Below, piece by piece: positions 26,094-36,996 of a DNA stretch of 64,000 bases. The stretch is taken from the NCBI RefSeq assembly GCF_024198175.1, contig NZ_JAJVKV010000010.1:62001-126000 (forward strand), written 5' to 3'. Numbering within the stretch: position 1 is the stretch's first letter; the number at the start of each line of letters is the position of its first letter. Origin of the DNA: Pyxidicoccus xibeiensis. GTDB lineage: Bacteria > Myxococcota > Myxococcia > Myxococcales > Myxococcaceae. Under the pieces are notes generated by a model. That model made no database searches. It saw nothing but the letters and a program-made list of their open reading frames with translations, and was not told the DNA's origin. Both the position numbers and the translations under genes were made by a program.

Positions 26094-27758
26094 CTACGGC
26101 ACCGCCGGCACGCTGTAGACGCCGGCCTTGGGGCCCTGGGCGATGATGTACACGGCGCGCGAGTCATCCTTGCCCGCGAAGGACACCGGCACCTGCACGC
26201 CCTGGTCGAGCGTCTTTCGCGCCTGCGTCTTCACGTCGTACACGGCCACGTCATACGTGTCCGAGTCCATCCGCGCATACGTGGCGAGCACCCGCTTGCC
26301 GTCCGAGGACAGCTTGTAGCTGAAGATGCCCTGCATCCACGTCTGGGGCTCGCCCTTCTGGGGCAGCTCCAGCGCCTTGAAGTCACACGCGCGCCCGTTG
26401 CGGATGCAGTTGGAGCGGAACACCACCTGCGTGTTGCCCGGCATGAAGCCGTAGCCGAACACGCCCTTGTGCACCTTCTCCGCCTTCTCCGCGCCCAGCG
26501 GGTACAGCATCAGGTCCACCGAGTACTCGGGCTTCATGAAGCGCGAGAGGAACGCCACGTAGCGCCCGTCCGAGCCCCAGACGAAGTTGGGCACCCGCCC
26601 GCCCACCGTCTTCGGCGCCCCGTCCGGCAGTGACGCCACCGCCATCAGCCCCGCGCCCGCCGTGGAGTCGTACTTCTCCAGGAAGCCCACCGCCTGCGAG
26701 TCCGGAGAGAAGGAGAACTTCTCCACCCGGTCGCCCACCTTGCGCCCGGCGCCGCCCGTGGCCGGCCCCACGTGCAGGTCGCCCGGCACGTCCTGCTTGC
26801 CATTCTCCGTGCGCCCCAGCCACTTGCCGTCCGGCGAGAAGGCAAACACGCTCGAGGCCACCGCCAGCCGCTTCGGCTTCGCCGCCGGCAGCTCCGCCAG
26901 GAACAAGTCATACAGCCCGCGCACCGACTCGCTGCGCACCTGGAAGGCCACGCGCTGCCCGTCCGGCGACACCAGGTAGTCGCCCACCTGGTCCGCCAGC
27001 TTGCGCGGCGCCTCCTCCGGCTTCTCCACGGACACCGCCGCCAGCCCCCCCGCCGCGGCCAGCCGGCGCTTGATGAGCAGCGTCTTCCCGTCCGGGGTGA
27101 ACTGCGCCGTGCTCACCTCGCCCGCCACCTCGGTGAAGGGCCCCGAGGGCAGCGCCCCCAGCTTCAGCCGCCCCGCGTCCACGAAGGCCAGCTTCGTGCC
27201 GTCCGGGCTGGGCAGCATGTAGCTCACCGCCGTGCCCAGCACCGTCGGCTCCGCCTTCGCGTCCTCCAGCGACACCACCGTCAGCGCGCCGGACTGCGAG
27301 GCCGGGTTGTAGCCCGCCAGCAGGAGCACGTGCTTCGAGTCGGGCGTGAAGAGCAGCCCGCCCGGCACGTTCGTCACGCCCTCGCCCAGCTTGCGCGGCT
27401 CGCCGCCCTCCACGGACACGACGTGCAGGTCCCCCAGCAGCATCTGCGGGGGCACGCCGTCCAGCCGGGGCTTCTGCCCGTTGAGGAGGTACGTGACGCG
27501 CAGCCCGTCCGGCGTCACGCGCAGGTCCGCCGCGCGGCCCGCCGCCAGCAGCACGCCCTGCCCCGCGCCGGGCGCACCACGGCCCTGCGCGGGAGCGCTC
27601 GGCGCCGGGGCCTGCGCCGCCGTGCCGCCTCCGCTGGCCCCGGGAGCCGCCGCGCCACCGGCGCCGCCGTCCTCTGCCTTCTTGCAGCCCGCGCCCGTCA
27701 GCGCGAGCGAGGCCACCAGGCCCGCTCCCAGAAGTCGCCCCTGCCACGTCCGCATCAT
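26094..27758 (-). CDS. Beta-propeller (TolB/WD40-like) lipoprotein
   Basis: The 554-residue product begins MMRTWQGRLLGAGLVASLAL and has a lipobox LTGAGC, so it is a predicted lipoprotein. A Gly/Ala/Pro-rich linker follows. The rest is made of repeated blades of the TolB/PD40 type, seen as LRVTPDGLRVTYLLN, LLFTPDSKHVLLLAG, MLPSPDGTKLAFVDAG, YLVSPDGQRVAFQV, FAFSPDGKWLGRT, FSFSPDSQAVGFL and YKLSSDGKRVLATYA. Each has the S/T-P-D-G/S core. Such proteins bind other proteins or peptides in the periplasm or outer envelope. The start overlaps the trmFO stop by four bases (ATGA), with an AGAGGAG site just upstream, so the two are co-translated. The ATG at 27755 is the alternative start. Confidence 0.88.
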   Translation of the reverse strand: MMRTWQGRLLGAGLVASLALTGAGCKKAEDGGAGGAAAPGASGGGTAAQAPAPSAPAQGRGAPGAGQGVLLAAGRAADLRVTPDGLRVTYLLNGQKPRLDGVPPQMLLGDLHVVSVEGGEPRKLGEGVTNVPGGLLFTPDSKHVLLLAGYNPASQSGALTVVSLEDAKAEPTVLGTAVSYMLPSPDGTKLAFVDAGRLKLGALPSGPFTEVAGEVSTAQFTPDGKTLLIKRRLAAAGGLAAVSVEKPEEAPRKLADQVGDYLVSPDGQRVAFQVRSESVRGLYDLFLAELPAAKPKRLAVASSVFAFSPDGKWLGRTENGKQDVPGDLHVGPATGGAGRKVGDRVEKFSFSPDSQAVGFLEKYDSTAGAGLMAVASLPDGAPKTVGGRVPNFVWGSDGRYVAFLSRFMKPEYSVDLMLYPLGAEKAEKVHKGVFGYGFMPGNTQVVFRSNCIRNGRACDFKALELPQKGEPQTWMQGIFSYKLSSDGKRVLATYARMDSDTYDVAVYDVKTQARKTLDQGVQVPVSFAGKDDSRAVYIIAQGPKAGVYSVPAVP

Positions 27759-29146
27759 GCGCTCCTCTGCTCCGCGTGCTCCGCCCGCACAGCGGGTTCC
27801 GGATGCTCCGGGCCCGGGACACCCGCGTGCGGCAGCCACGCCGTCAGGTCCTGCTTCGCTCGCGACGAGTATGCCGCGCGCTTGTCCGCCTTCTTCACCC
27901 GCCCGGCCAGCGGCGGGAAGAGGCCGAAGATGATGTTGGAGGGCTGGTGCGGGTAGTCCGGCGGGTGCGCTTCTCCCGTCACGTGCCGGTACAGCGAGCC
28001 CAGCGCCGTGGTGGCCGGCGGTGGCACCCACTCCTTCCCCGTCAGCCGCGCGTGCAGCGCCAGCGCCACCAGGTACCCGCACGCCGCGCTCTCCACGTAC
28101 CCCTCCACGCCGGAAATCTGCCCCGCGAAGTACAGCCTCGGCTCCGTCTTCAGCGTCAGCTCCCGCGACAGCAGCCGGGGCGAGTCGATGAAGGTGTTGC
28201 GGTGGATCTGCCCCATCCGCAGGAACTCCGCCTGCTGGAGTCCGGGGATGCACGTGCTGAAGATGCGCTTCTGTTCACCCCACGTCAGCCGCGTCTGGAA
28301 GCCCACCATGTTCCACGCCGTGCCCGCCGTGTCCTCCATGCGCAGCTGCACCACCGCGTAGGGCTCCTGCCCCGTGCGCGGGTCTCTCAGCCCCACCGGC
28401 TTCATGGGCCCGTAGGCCAGCGTGTCGTCACCGCGCTCCGCCATCACTTCAATCGGCAGACACCCTTCGAAGTACTTCGGTTCCTCGAAGCTGTGCGGAA
28501 CCACCTTCTGGCCCGCCTTCACCTCGGCGATGAAGCGGTAGTACTCCTCGCGGTTCATCGGCAGGTTGAGGTAGTCGTCCCCGCCGCCCTTGCCGTAGCG
28601 GCTCTGGCGGAACGCCACCCCCAGGTCGATGGAGTCCCCGGAGATGATGGGGGCGATGGAGTCGTAGAAGTAGAGCTTCGTCCCCACGTGCCGCTCCAGC
28701 TCGCGGGTGAGCGCGTCCGACGTCAGCGGGCCGGTGGCCACCACCACCAGGCCCTCCTCCGGCAGCCGCTCCACCTCGCCCGCCACCACCTCCACGCCCG
28801 GCAGGCGGTGGAGGGTGTCGGTGATGGCCCCGGAGAAGCGCTCGCGCTCCACCGCCAGCGCGTCACCCGCGGGCACCCGGTGCGCGTCCGCCGTGCCCAG
28901 CACCAGCGAGCCCAGCGCGCGCAGCTCCGCGTGCAGCAGGCCGATGGCGCTCTCCGGGTTGTCCGAGCGCAGCGAGTTGCTGCACACCAGCTCCGCGAAC
29001 GTGTCCGACTTGTGGGCCGGCGAACGCTTGTGGGGCTTCATCTCCCGCAGCACCACCGGCACGCCCCGGCGGGCGAGCTGGTATGCGCACTCGCTGCCCG
29101 CCAGCCCGCCGCCAATCACCGTCACCCGCTGCTTCTGATCCGCCAT
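27755..29146 (-). CDS. trmFO: Folate-dependent tRNA uridine-54 C5-methyltransferase TrmFO
   Basis: This 463-residue flavoprotein makes ribothymidine at position 54 of tRNA using methylenetetrahydrofolate and FAD. The FAD site is VTVIGGGLAGSECAYQLARR at residue 9. Family-specific segments follow: REMKPHKRSPAHKSD, AELVCSNSLRSDNPESA, YFYDSIAPIISGDSID, EGCLPIEVMAERGDDTLAYG, AWNMVGFQTRLTWGEQKRIF and GQISGVEGYVESAACG. The last 25 residues are an unusual Glu/Ala/His-rich tail. The position after dprA-topA and before xerC-hslVU agrees with the order in Bacillus, where trmFO was called gid. There, too, it follows topA directly, whereas here the TolQR genes intervene. Confidence 0.97.
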   Translation of the reverse strand: MADQKQRVTVIGGGLAGSECAYQLARRGVPVVLREMKPHKRSPAHKSDTFAELVCSNSLRSDNPESAIGLLHAELRALGSLVLGTADAHRVPAGDALAVERERFSGAITDTLHRLPGVEVVAGEVERLPEEGLVVVATGPLTSDALTRELERHVGTKLYFYDSIAPIISGDSIDLGVAFRQSRYGKGGGDDYLNLPMNREEYYRFIAEVKAGQKVVPHSFEEPKYFEGCLPIEVMAERGDDTLAYGPMKPVGLRDPRTGQEPYAVVQLRMEDTAGTAWNMVGFQTRLTWGEQKRIFSTCIPGLQQAEFLRMGQIHRNTFIDSPRLLSRELTLKTEPRLYFAGQISGVEGYVESAACGYLVALALHARLTGKEWVPPPATTALGSLYRHVTGEAHPPDYPHQPSNIIFGLFPPLAGRVKKADKRAAYSSRAKQDLTAWLPHAGVPGPEHPEPAVRAEHAEQRSA

Positions 29147-29432
29147 CCTGGAGCCTCCCGGGCAGGCCGTGCTGAGCCCGTCCCTGGACAGTTAGCAGGA
29201 CCGGGGCGCCCTTTCCCAGAAGCGAAAGCAGGCCCGTCAACCCTCTGTTGCTCCTCAGTCGCCCCTTGACCGTCCTGCCTGCCCGGCTGCTCACCAGGCC
29301 ACCTGCGCCTCCGTCTGGAAGGCGCGGTTTCCCTACCTGGGTTGAACCCCTACGTTTCTCGCGTTCGCCGCTCCGGGGCGGCCTTCATCCGGGCGAGCGG
29401 AAGTGAACTCGAAATCTGGGAGCGACGGAGAC

Positions 29433-29825
29433 ATGGCGATCAGCCGAAGCAATGACCTGAACAGGATTCGCGAGCTCCTCCAGCGCCGGCGGCGGGACAT
29501 CCTCCACGCCAGCGCGGGCGCACACCGTGAGCTGACGGCACTGAAGGACCAGGAGAGGGACCCCGAGTACGAGGAGAACGCCCAGTCGGAGCTGGCGGAC
29601 TACACGCTGTCCAGCCTGATGGAGTCCCAGCGCCGCGAGGTGATGCTCATCGACGCGGCCCTGCGCCGCATGGAGATGGGCGTCTTCGGAGACTGCGTGG
29701 ACTGCGGCTTCGAAATCCCCATCGAGCGGCTGGAGGCCCTGCCCTTCGCCATCCGCTGCGAGGAGGACGCCAGCATCCACGAGATAGAGACGCGCGGCGG
29801 GCACATGGCCATGCCCTCGCTCTAG
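29433..29825 (+). CDS. DksA/TraR-family zinc-finger protein
   Basis: This 130-residue protein has a helical coiled-coil N-terminal part (RIRELLQRRRRDILHASAG) and a C-terminal zinc-finger domain. DksA-type proteins bind in the RNA polymerase secondary channel and tune transcription with ppGpp. The finger reads CVDCGFEIPIERLEALPF and then RCEED, so the last of the four usual Cys positions is Asp (C-x2-C-x17-C-x2-D). A second difference is that the coiled-coil tip lacks the D-x-x-D-x-A motif of E. coli DksA. It may therefore be a general TraR/DksA-like protein. The ATG at 29433 is favoured by GGGAG ten bases upstream. An upstream in-frame GTG at 29403 is less likely. It is transcribed divergently from trmFO across a 286-base region in which I saw no other gene. 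Confidence 0.88.
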   Translation: MAISRSNDLNRIRELLQRRRRDILHASAGAHRELTALKDQERDPEYEENAQSELADYTLSSLMESQRREVMLIDAALRRMEMGVFGDCVDCGFEIPIERLEALPFAIRCEEDASIHEIETRGGHMAMPSL

Positions 29826-29837
29826 GCGACGGCAGAC

Positions 29838-29868
29838 GGGCGCTCCCGCCGCCGCCCGGGGAGCGCCC
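29838..29868. terminator. Bidirectional terminator hairpin
   Basis: A perfect 10-bp inverted repeat (GGGCGCTCCC at 29838-29847 and GGGAGCGCCC at 29859-29868) with an 11-base loop lies between the convergent ends of the DksA-like gene and the ExbD gene. There is no strong T run, which is normal for GC-rich genomes. Confidence 0.7.
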
Positions 29869-30449
29869 TACTCGCCTTCCTTCTGGAGGACGACGAACCG
29901 GTAGTTCTCCAGCTCGTTCTGCCCCGCCGTGTAGAGCACGGTGAGGAGCATGTCGTAGGGAATCTTCTTGTCCGCGATGACGGACAGCTCCCTGCTGAAG
30001 GGGGCCGAGGGATTCCGCTCGGCGATGTACTTCAGCTTCTCCACTTCCTTCTTCAGCGCCGCGTCCAGCGGCAGCACCAGCCGGCCCTGCAGCTTGTCGG
30101 CGGGGAGCTGGCCGTTCTGCAGCCGCATCACTTCCTTGTCACCGACCAGGATGTTCTTGGGGGTGACGGTGATGGCCACCGTGTCCTTCGGCGTGGCGCG
30201 CGTGCTGGACACGGGCGGCCGCACGTCCTCGGACGCGGTGATGGCCGCGGAGGACGAGGCGAAGGACTTGAGCAGGAACACCAGGAGGATGGTCATCATG
30301 TCCATCATCGCGGTGATGTTCAGCTCCTTGATTTCGCCAGCGGCCTCGCGCTCCTTGCGCTTCTTGCGGGCCAGCGCCTTGCGGTAGCGCAGGCGGGCCA
30401 GGGACTCCTCGTCGGCCTCGGCCACGGTGGGATTGAGCGTCTCGGACAT
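29868..30449 (-). CDS. ExbD/TolR-family protein (second copy)
   Basis: This 193-residue protein has one membrane segment near residue 50 (MMDMMTILLVFLLKSFASSS) that carries the essential Asp at its start, as in ExbD, TolR and MotB-like stators. The basic N-terminus (RKALARKKRKEREAAGEIKE) would face the cytoplasm. The C-terminal 110 residues would be periplasmic and end in the usual small domain (VIADKKIPYDMLLTVLYTAG). It starts three bases after the stop of the preceding ExbD/TolR gene. Together with the TolQ-like protein these form a proton-driven complex. In Myxococcus the comparable third gene next to aglX and aglV also encodes a TolR homologue. Confidence 0.93.
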   Translation of the reverse strand: MSETLNPTVAEADEESLARLRYRKALARKKRKEREAAGEIKELNITAMMDMMTILLVFLLKSFASSSAAITASEDVRPPVSSTRATPKDTVAITVTPKNILVGDKEVMRLQNGQLPADKLQGRLVLPLDAALKKEVEKLKYIAERNPSAPFSRELSVIADKKIPYDMLLTVLYTAGQNELENYRFVVLQKEGE

Positions 30450-30452
30450 GGC

Positions 30453-30998
30453 TCAGGTCCCCGCCAGGGTGACGTCCGGGAACAGCAGCCGGCGATCCTT
30501 GCCCGGCGTCTCGCGGATGGCGTCCAGCGTCTGGATCAGCGTCTCGTAGGGGATGTCCGGGTCCGCGCCCACGATGACCTTCGTCTCGGCCTTCCCCTTG
30601 GCGTCGACGGAGGCCGCCTTGACCTCCACCATCCTCGCGGTGAGCGCCGCGAAGTCGTGGGTGCCGTCCGCCTTCACGGGGACGGAGGGCGTATCCGGCG
30701 TCGCCCCTTCCGGGGTGATGGTCGCGTTCTGGCTGCTGATGAAGTGCCCCTTCTTGGAGATGAGCACCGAGAGCAGCAGGTCAGGCTCGTCGGCCCCTTC
30801 CTGCGTCACGCCCGCGGACGGCGCGCCGTAGCTGGGGGCATTGACGTTCAGGATGCCGAACGTGGCCAGGCCGGTAATCGACAGCAGCATGAAGATGATG
30901 AGGTTCATGAGGATGTCGAGGTACGGGACGATGTTCAGCTCGCCCGACTCTTCTTCCTCACGGACCTTCAGCTTGCGCCGGGAGTAGTGGAACGCCAT
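30453..30998 (-). CDS. aglV: ExbD/TolR-family protein, probable AglV
   Basis: This 181-residue protein has one membrane segment (PYLDILMNLIIFMLLSITG) with the conserved Asp, preceded by an acidic-basic N-terminus (RKLKVREEEESGELNIV). The periplasmic part (PDLLLSVLISKKGHFIS, VGADPDIPYETLIQTLDAI) is typical of ExbD/TolR. In Myxococcus xanthus AglX (TolQ-like) and AglV (TolR-like) are adjacent and were found by transposon mutagenesis as needed for adventurous gliding. The cluster here has the same composition, and aglZ lies 19 kb away. The symbol is given because of that arrangement and should be checked, since myxobacteria carry several TolQR-type sets. Confidence 0.75.
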   Translation of the reverse strand: MAFHYSRRKLKVREEEESGELNIVPYLDILMNLIIFMLLSITGLATFGILNVNAPSYGAPSAGVTQEGADEPDLLLSVLISKKGHFISSQNATITPEGATPDTPSVPVKADGTHDFAALTARMVEVKAASVDAKGKAETKVIVGADPDIPYETLIQTLDAIRETPGKDRRLLFPDVTLAGT

Positions 30999-31016
30999 GG
31001 ACGCACGCAGCCCGCG

Positions 31017-31757
31017 TTACGACGCGCGGGCCTCCGCCGGCTCGGTCGCGCCCGGGTCCACGCCGCCGCGGCGCGACAGGAGGTTCTCCAGCTTGAGCGC
31101 GTTGAGCTCCATCGATTCCACCAGCCCCTTGGCGTACGACGTCAGGAACAGGTGGAAGACGATGCAGAGCACCGCGATGGAGAGCGCGAAGGCGGTGTTG
31201 TTCATCGCCTTGGAGATACCGTCTGACAGCAGCACCTGCTTCTGCTCCGCCGGCACGTTGCCCAGCGCCTGGAAGGTGCCGATGAGGCCGAAGATGGTGC
31301 CGACCAGCCCCACCAGCGTGGCGATGTTCGCCAGGGACCACAGCCAGGGGATGCGCTTGGACACGTGCGGGCTGTGCTCGACGATGGCCTCTTCCACGGC
31401 CTTGGCGACTTCAATCTCGCCGCGGTTGGCGTTCACCAGGCCCGCGCGGATGACCTTCGCCAGCGGCGAGTGGGGCGCCATGCCGCACACCTTCACCGCG
31501 CGGTCCAGGTTGCCGCTGCGCACCAGCTTGGCGATCTGCTCCATGAACGGCGGCGCGGGCAGGTTGTAGCGGAACACCACCGTGACGATGCGCTCGAGCG
31601 CCACCGCCAACGAGCAGGCCAGCCAGAACAGGTTCACGAACATGAACGGACCGCCATCCTTGAAGAACTTGATGGTGGAGTCCGTGAGGCCCATCTTGCC
31701 GCCTTCCGTGGCCGCAAGGGTCACGTCCAGCAGCAGCTCGCTCACCGAGAGAATCAT
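31017..31757 (-). CDS. aglX: TolQ/ExbB/MotA-family proton channel protein, probable AglX
   Basis: This 246-residue protein has three membrane segments: PFMFVNLFWLACSLAVALERI, WLWSLANIATLVGLVGTIFGLIG and ALSIAVLCIVFHLFLTSY. The second and third carry the family signature LVGLVGTIFGLIGTFQALG. TolQ-type proteins form the channel that uses the proton gradient with two ExbD/TolR partners, whose genes follow 18 bases downstream. The start MILSVSELLL at 31757 is preferred because upstream residues do not resemble the family. In Myxococcus, AglX is a TolQ homologue required for adventurous motility. Another possibility is a general TolQ of the outer-membrane integrity system, but no tolA, tolB or pal is next to it. 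Confidence 0.8.
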   Translation of the reverse strand: MILSVSELLLDVTLAATEGGKMGLTDSTIKFFKDGGPFMFVNLFWLACSLAVALERIVTVVFRYNLPAPPFMEQIAKLVRSGNLDRAVKVCGMAPHSPLAKVIRAGLVNANRGEIEVAKAVEEAIVEHSPHVSKRIPWLWSLANIATLVGLVGTIFGLIGTFQALGNVPAEQKQVLLSDGISKAMNNTAFALSIAVLCIVFHLFLTSYAKGLVESMELNALKLENLLSRRGGVDPGATEPAEARAS

Positions 31758-31862
31758 TGCGCCTGCAGTCCTTTCGACGCCCGTCCCCCCAGGGGGGCCC
31801 GTCCGGACACGGGCACCCACGAGACTCTCCCCGAGGAGGGGGCAGCCTGGACTTGTAGGGCG

Positions 31863-31895
31863 GGCCCGCCGAGCGTGTCAAGACGCGGGCGGGCC
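31863..31895 (-). terminator. Hairpin between topA and the TolQR operon
   Basis: GGCCCGCC (31863-31870) pairs with GGCGGGCC (31888-31895) across a 17-base loop, just after the topA stop. It would end topA transcripts before the aglX gene. Confidence 0.55.
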
Positions 31896-31918
31896 AGCCC
31901 CCTGGAACTACTGGGATT

Positions 31919-34489
<2,571 letters not shown>

Positions 34490-34500
34490 GACTCTCCTAC

Positions 34501-35622
34501 CTAGACCTTTTCGTACAACCGTCCCGGGTGCTGGATGACCAGACCCGTCAATTCCAGTTCCACCAGCGCGCTGGCGAGCGCCGCCGGGGAGAGGGTGCTG
34601 CCGACCAGCACCTCATCGAATGTCCGGGGAACCCGGTCCAACACCTCATAAGCGCCCTTCGCTTCCGCGGAGAGCGCGTCCCACGAATCTCCCTTCCCCG
34701 GTGACACCGTGACTCCGGGGGTGATGCCCAGCGCCTTCAATACATCCGCCGGGCCCGTACACGCCCTCGCGTGCCCGTCCCTGAGCAGCGCGTTGCAGCC
34801 GACCGCCGCCTGCTGTGTCACGTCACCCGGCAGCGCGAAGACGGGTCGCCCCTGCGCCCGCCCTGCCTCCGCCGTGTACAGGCTCCCCGACCCCGACCCC
34901 GCCCTCAGCACCAGGACCACATCGGATGCGCCGGAGATGAGTCGGTTGCGGCGCGGGAACGTGGTGGTACTCGCCCGGACGCCCGGAGGCAGCTCGCTGA
35001 AGAACACCCCGCCCCCGTCCAAAAGGTGAGGAAGCAGGCGGGCTTGCGCCGAGTCCAACGCATCCAGGGCAGACCCCAGGAAGGCCCACGTCTCCCCGCC
35101 CGCATCCAGCGCGCCCCAGTGACACGCCTGGTCCACTCCAGCCGCCGCGCCCGACACCACGCCCACCCCACCCTCCGCCACCTGCCGGGCGAACCTGCGC
35201 GCGAAGGGCAGGAAGCCCTGGTCCGGATGCCGGCTGCCCACCATGGCCACCCGCCGCCGCGGCAGGCCGGGCTGGCCCCGGTAGAACAGCAGCGGCGGCG
35301 CGTCCTCCACCTCCCTCAACCGGTCCGGATATGCGCGAGCGCCGGCGAATGCCACCCTCATGCCCCCCCGCCGGCAGGCCTCGAGCAGCCGCTCAGCCAG
35401 GGCCGGCAGCCCCTCCACCGCCGCCAGCCTGAGGCGTACCTGTCGGGAGACCGGCGCCTGGGACACCCAGTCCCGTACAGGGACCGACGCGAGCGCGGCC
35501 AGGCTCCCATCCGCGAAGGCGCGCAGGGCGGCCAGCGTCCTCGGCCCCAGGCCAGGGACGGCCCAGAGTGCCAGGGAGGCCTGCTGCTCCATCGTGAGGC
35601 TGTCCGTGTCCGCGTCCGCCAT
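34501..35622 (-). CDS. dprA: DNA-processing protein DprA (Smf)
   Basis: This 373-residue protein loads RecA onto incoming single-stranded DNA during transformation. The N-terminal helix-hairpin-helix part (ALWAVPGLGPRTLAALRAF) is followed by the Rossmann-like core with VAMVGSRHPDQGF, GVVSGAAAGVDQACHWGAL, RASTTTFPRRNRLISGASD and YTAEAGRAQGRPVFALPGD. The C-terminal winged helix (DEVLVGSTLSPAALASAL) is present. The ATG at 35622 is chosen, while a GTG at 35646 and an ATG at 35592 are possible. It starts 11 bases before topA and is likely co-transcribed with it. Confidence 0.95.
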   Translation of the reverse strand: MADADTDSLTMEQQASLALWAVPGLGPRTLAALRAFADGSLAALASVPVRDWVSQAPVSRQVRLRLAAVEGLPALAERLLEACRRGGMRVAFAGARAYPDRLREVEDAPPLLFYRGQPGLPRRRVAMVGSRHPDQGFLPFARRFARQVAEGGVGVVSGAAAGVDQACHWGALDAGGETWAFLGSALDALDSAQARLLPHLLDGGGVFFSELPPGVRASTTTFPRRNRLISGASDVVLVLRAGSGSGSLYTAEAGRAQGRPVFALPGDVTQQAAVGCNALLRDGHARACTGPADVLKALGITPGVTVSPGKGDSWDALSAEAKGAYEVLDRVPRTFDEVLVGSTLSPAALASALVELELTGLVIQHPGRLYEKV

Positions 35623-35758
35623 ACCCGACCCCTGCCCGTTTCCCACCTATATAGAAGGTGGGCCGCCAGGAGGGGCGCGACACATAGACACCGGACCGCC
35701 ACCGGTCAAGCACTCAGCCCCTCCGCCGGGGCCGGCCATGCACATTTCCTGCCGGGGC

Positions 35759-36970
35759 TCAGCGGCTGGCGCTGGGGGCGGGCTCGGGGCGCATGAGGGC
35801 GCGGTCCCCCGGGACGAGCTCCTCCAGCGAGCGCAGCATGAGGCAGTTGGAGGTGCGCTCCTTCACCTCGGTCACCATGCAGGTGCCGATGTTCTCCCAG
35901 GGGAAGCGCAGCTCGTTCTTGGAGAGCGGCTTCGCCTCCTGGCCCAGCACCTGCCGCGACGGGTCGCCCTGGCGGAGGATGGTGAAGGTGTTGCCCAGCT
36001 GCACGCCCTCCGCGCTGCCCTTGTCCACCACCACGGTGTGATGCTCGCCGAGCACCGTGAGGTACGGCACCAGGGCGGTGATGACGGTGGCCTGGACCTC
36101 CTTCGTGTTGGGCCGGGGGGCGATGCGCTCGGTGAGCTTCTCGCCGTAGGGGCCCACCAGGTCGCCGCGCTCCATGCCGTCCCACGTGTCGACAACCTGC
36201 GCGGTGACGACATTCTCACTCACGCGCACCACGCGCAGCGTGCCCAGGAAGTCGGTGAGGAAGCCGAGCTTCTTGCCCGTCTTCGGGTGTTGGACTGGCT
36301 GGGTGGTGTGGAAGACGACGTACCGGTCACCGACCTTGGCGCTGCCCTTCTTCTTGAAGCGCACGTAGACGTTGTCCGGGAAGGACAGCATCAGCGCGCC
36401 GGAGGACGAGCCCTCGATGCGGCCCGCCTCGTCCAGCTCGCGCTGGGTGACGAAGCCCTGGGTCGTCACCGGCCGCGCGGCGGCCACGTCGTAGCCAATC
36501 TTCCCCGTCACCGTCACCAGGTCGCCGCCGCTCAGCTCCGTGGGCGCGTCGACGTCTCCCGGGTCCACCACCATCTCGTCCACGCGGCGGGGCACCTCCT
36601 CGCCGCCGGCGAAGAAGCGCACCTGGTTGCCCGGGTAGATCCAATGCGGGTTGGCGATCTCCGGGTTGTAGGACCAGACCTTGGGCCAGTACCAGGGGCT
36701 GCCCAGGTAGCGCTGGGACAAGTCCCACAGCGTGTCGCCCTCCTGCACCGAGTGGACCTCGCCCGGGGCGCTCTCACGGCCGCGGGGCGCGCCCGGGGGA
36801 AGCGTCACGTTGCCGGAGCGCGGCGGCTCGGGGGCCTCGTCCATGACCTCGGCGCCCTCCGTCTCGCTGCCGGTCTCCGTCTCCTGCTCCTCGCCCTCCT
36901 GGGCGCGAGCGCTCCAGGCCGGCGTGATGGCCAGGCCCAGCATCAGCGAGGTGAGGATTTGGGAGCGCAT
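35759..36970 (-). CDS. LysM-domain envelope protein
   Basis: This is a 403-residue protein with a signal peptide (MRSQILTSLMLGLAITPAWS) and an acidic, Glu-rich linker. The LysM peptidoglycan-binding domain lies at about 75-125 (VHSVQEGDTLWDLSQRYLGS, IANPHWIYPGNQVRFF). The remaining 270 residues are beta-rich and unrecognised (VGDRYVVFHTTQPVQHPKTG, HHTVVVDKGSAEGVQLGNTF). Myxobacteria have several such LysM proteins of this architecture. The ATG at 36970 follows AAAGGA by ten bases. An upstream ATG at 36997 overlaps the stop of the CpoB-like gene (TGATG) and would add nine residues. Either fits a secreted protein. It is co-directional with the upstream TPR lipoprotein, so both may act on peptidoglycan. 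Confidence 0.85.
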   Translation of the reverse strand: MRSQILTSLMLGLAITPAWSARAQEGEEQETETGSETEGAEVMDEAPEPPRSGNVTLPPGAPRGRESAPGEVHSVQEGDTLWDLSQRYLGSPWYWPKVWSYNPEIANPHWIYPGNQVRFFAGGEEVPRRVDEMVVDPGDVDAPTELSGGDLVTVTGKIGYDVAAARPVTTQGFVTQRELDEAGRIEGSSSGALMLSFPDNVYVRFKKKGSAKVGDRYVVFHTTQPVQHPKTGKKLGFLTDFLGTLRVVRVSENVVTAQVVDTWDGMERGDLVGPYGEKLTERIAPRPNTKEVQATVITALVPYLTVLGEHHTVVVDKGSAEGVQLGNTFTILRQGDPSRQVLGQEAKPLSKNELRFPWENIGTCMVTEVKERTSNCLMLRSLEELVPGDRALMRPEPAPSASR

Positions 36971-36996
36971 CCGACGACGTCCTTTCGAAAGAGGCA

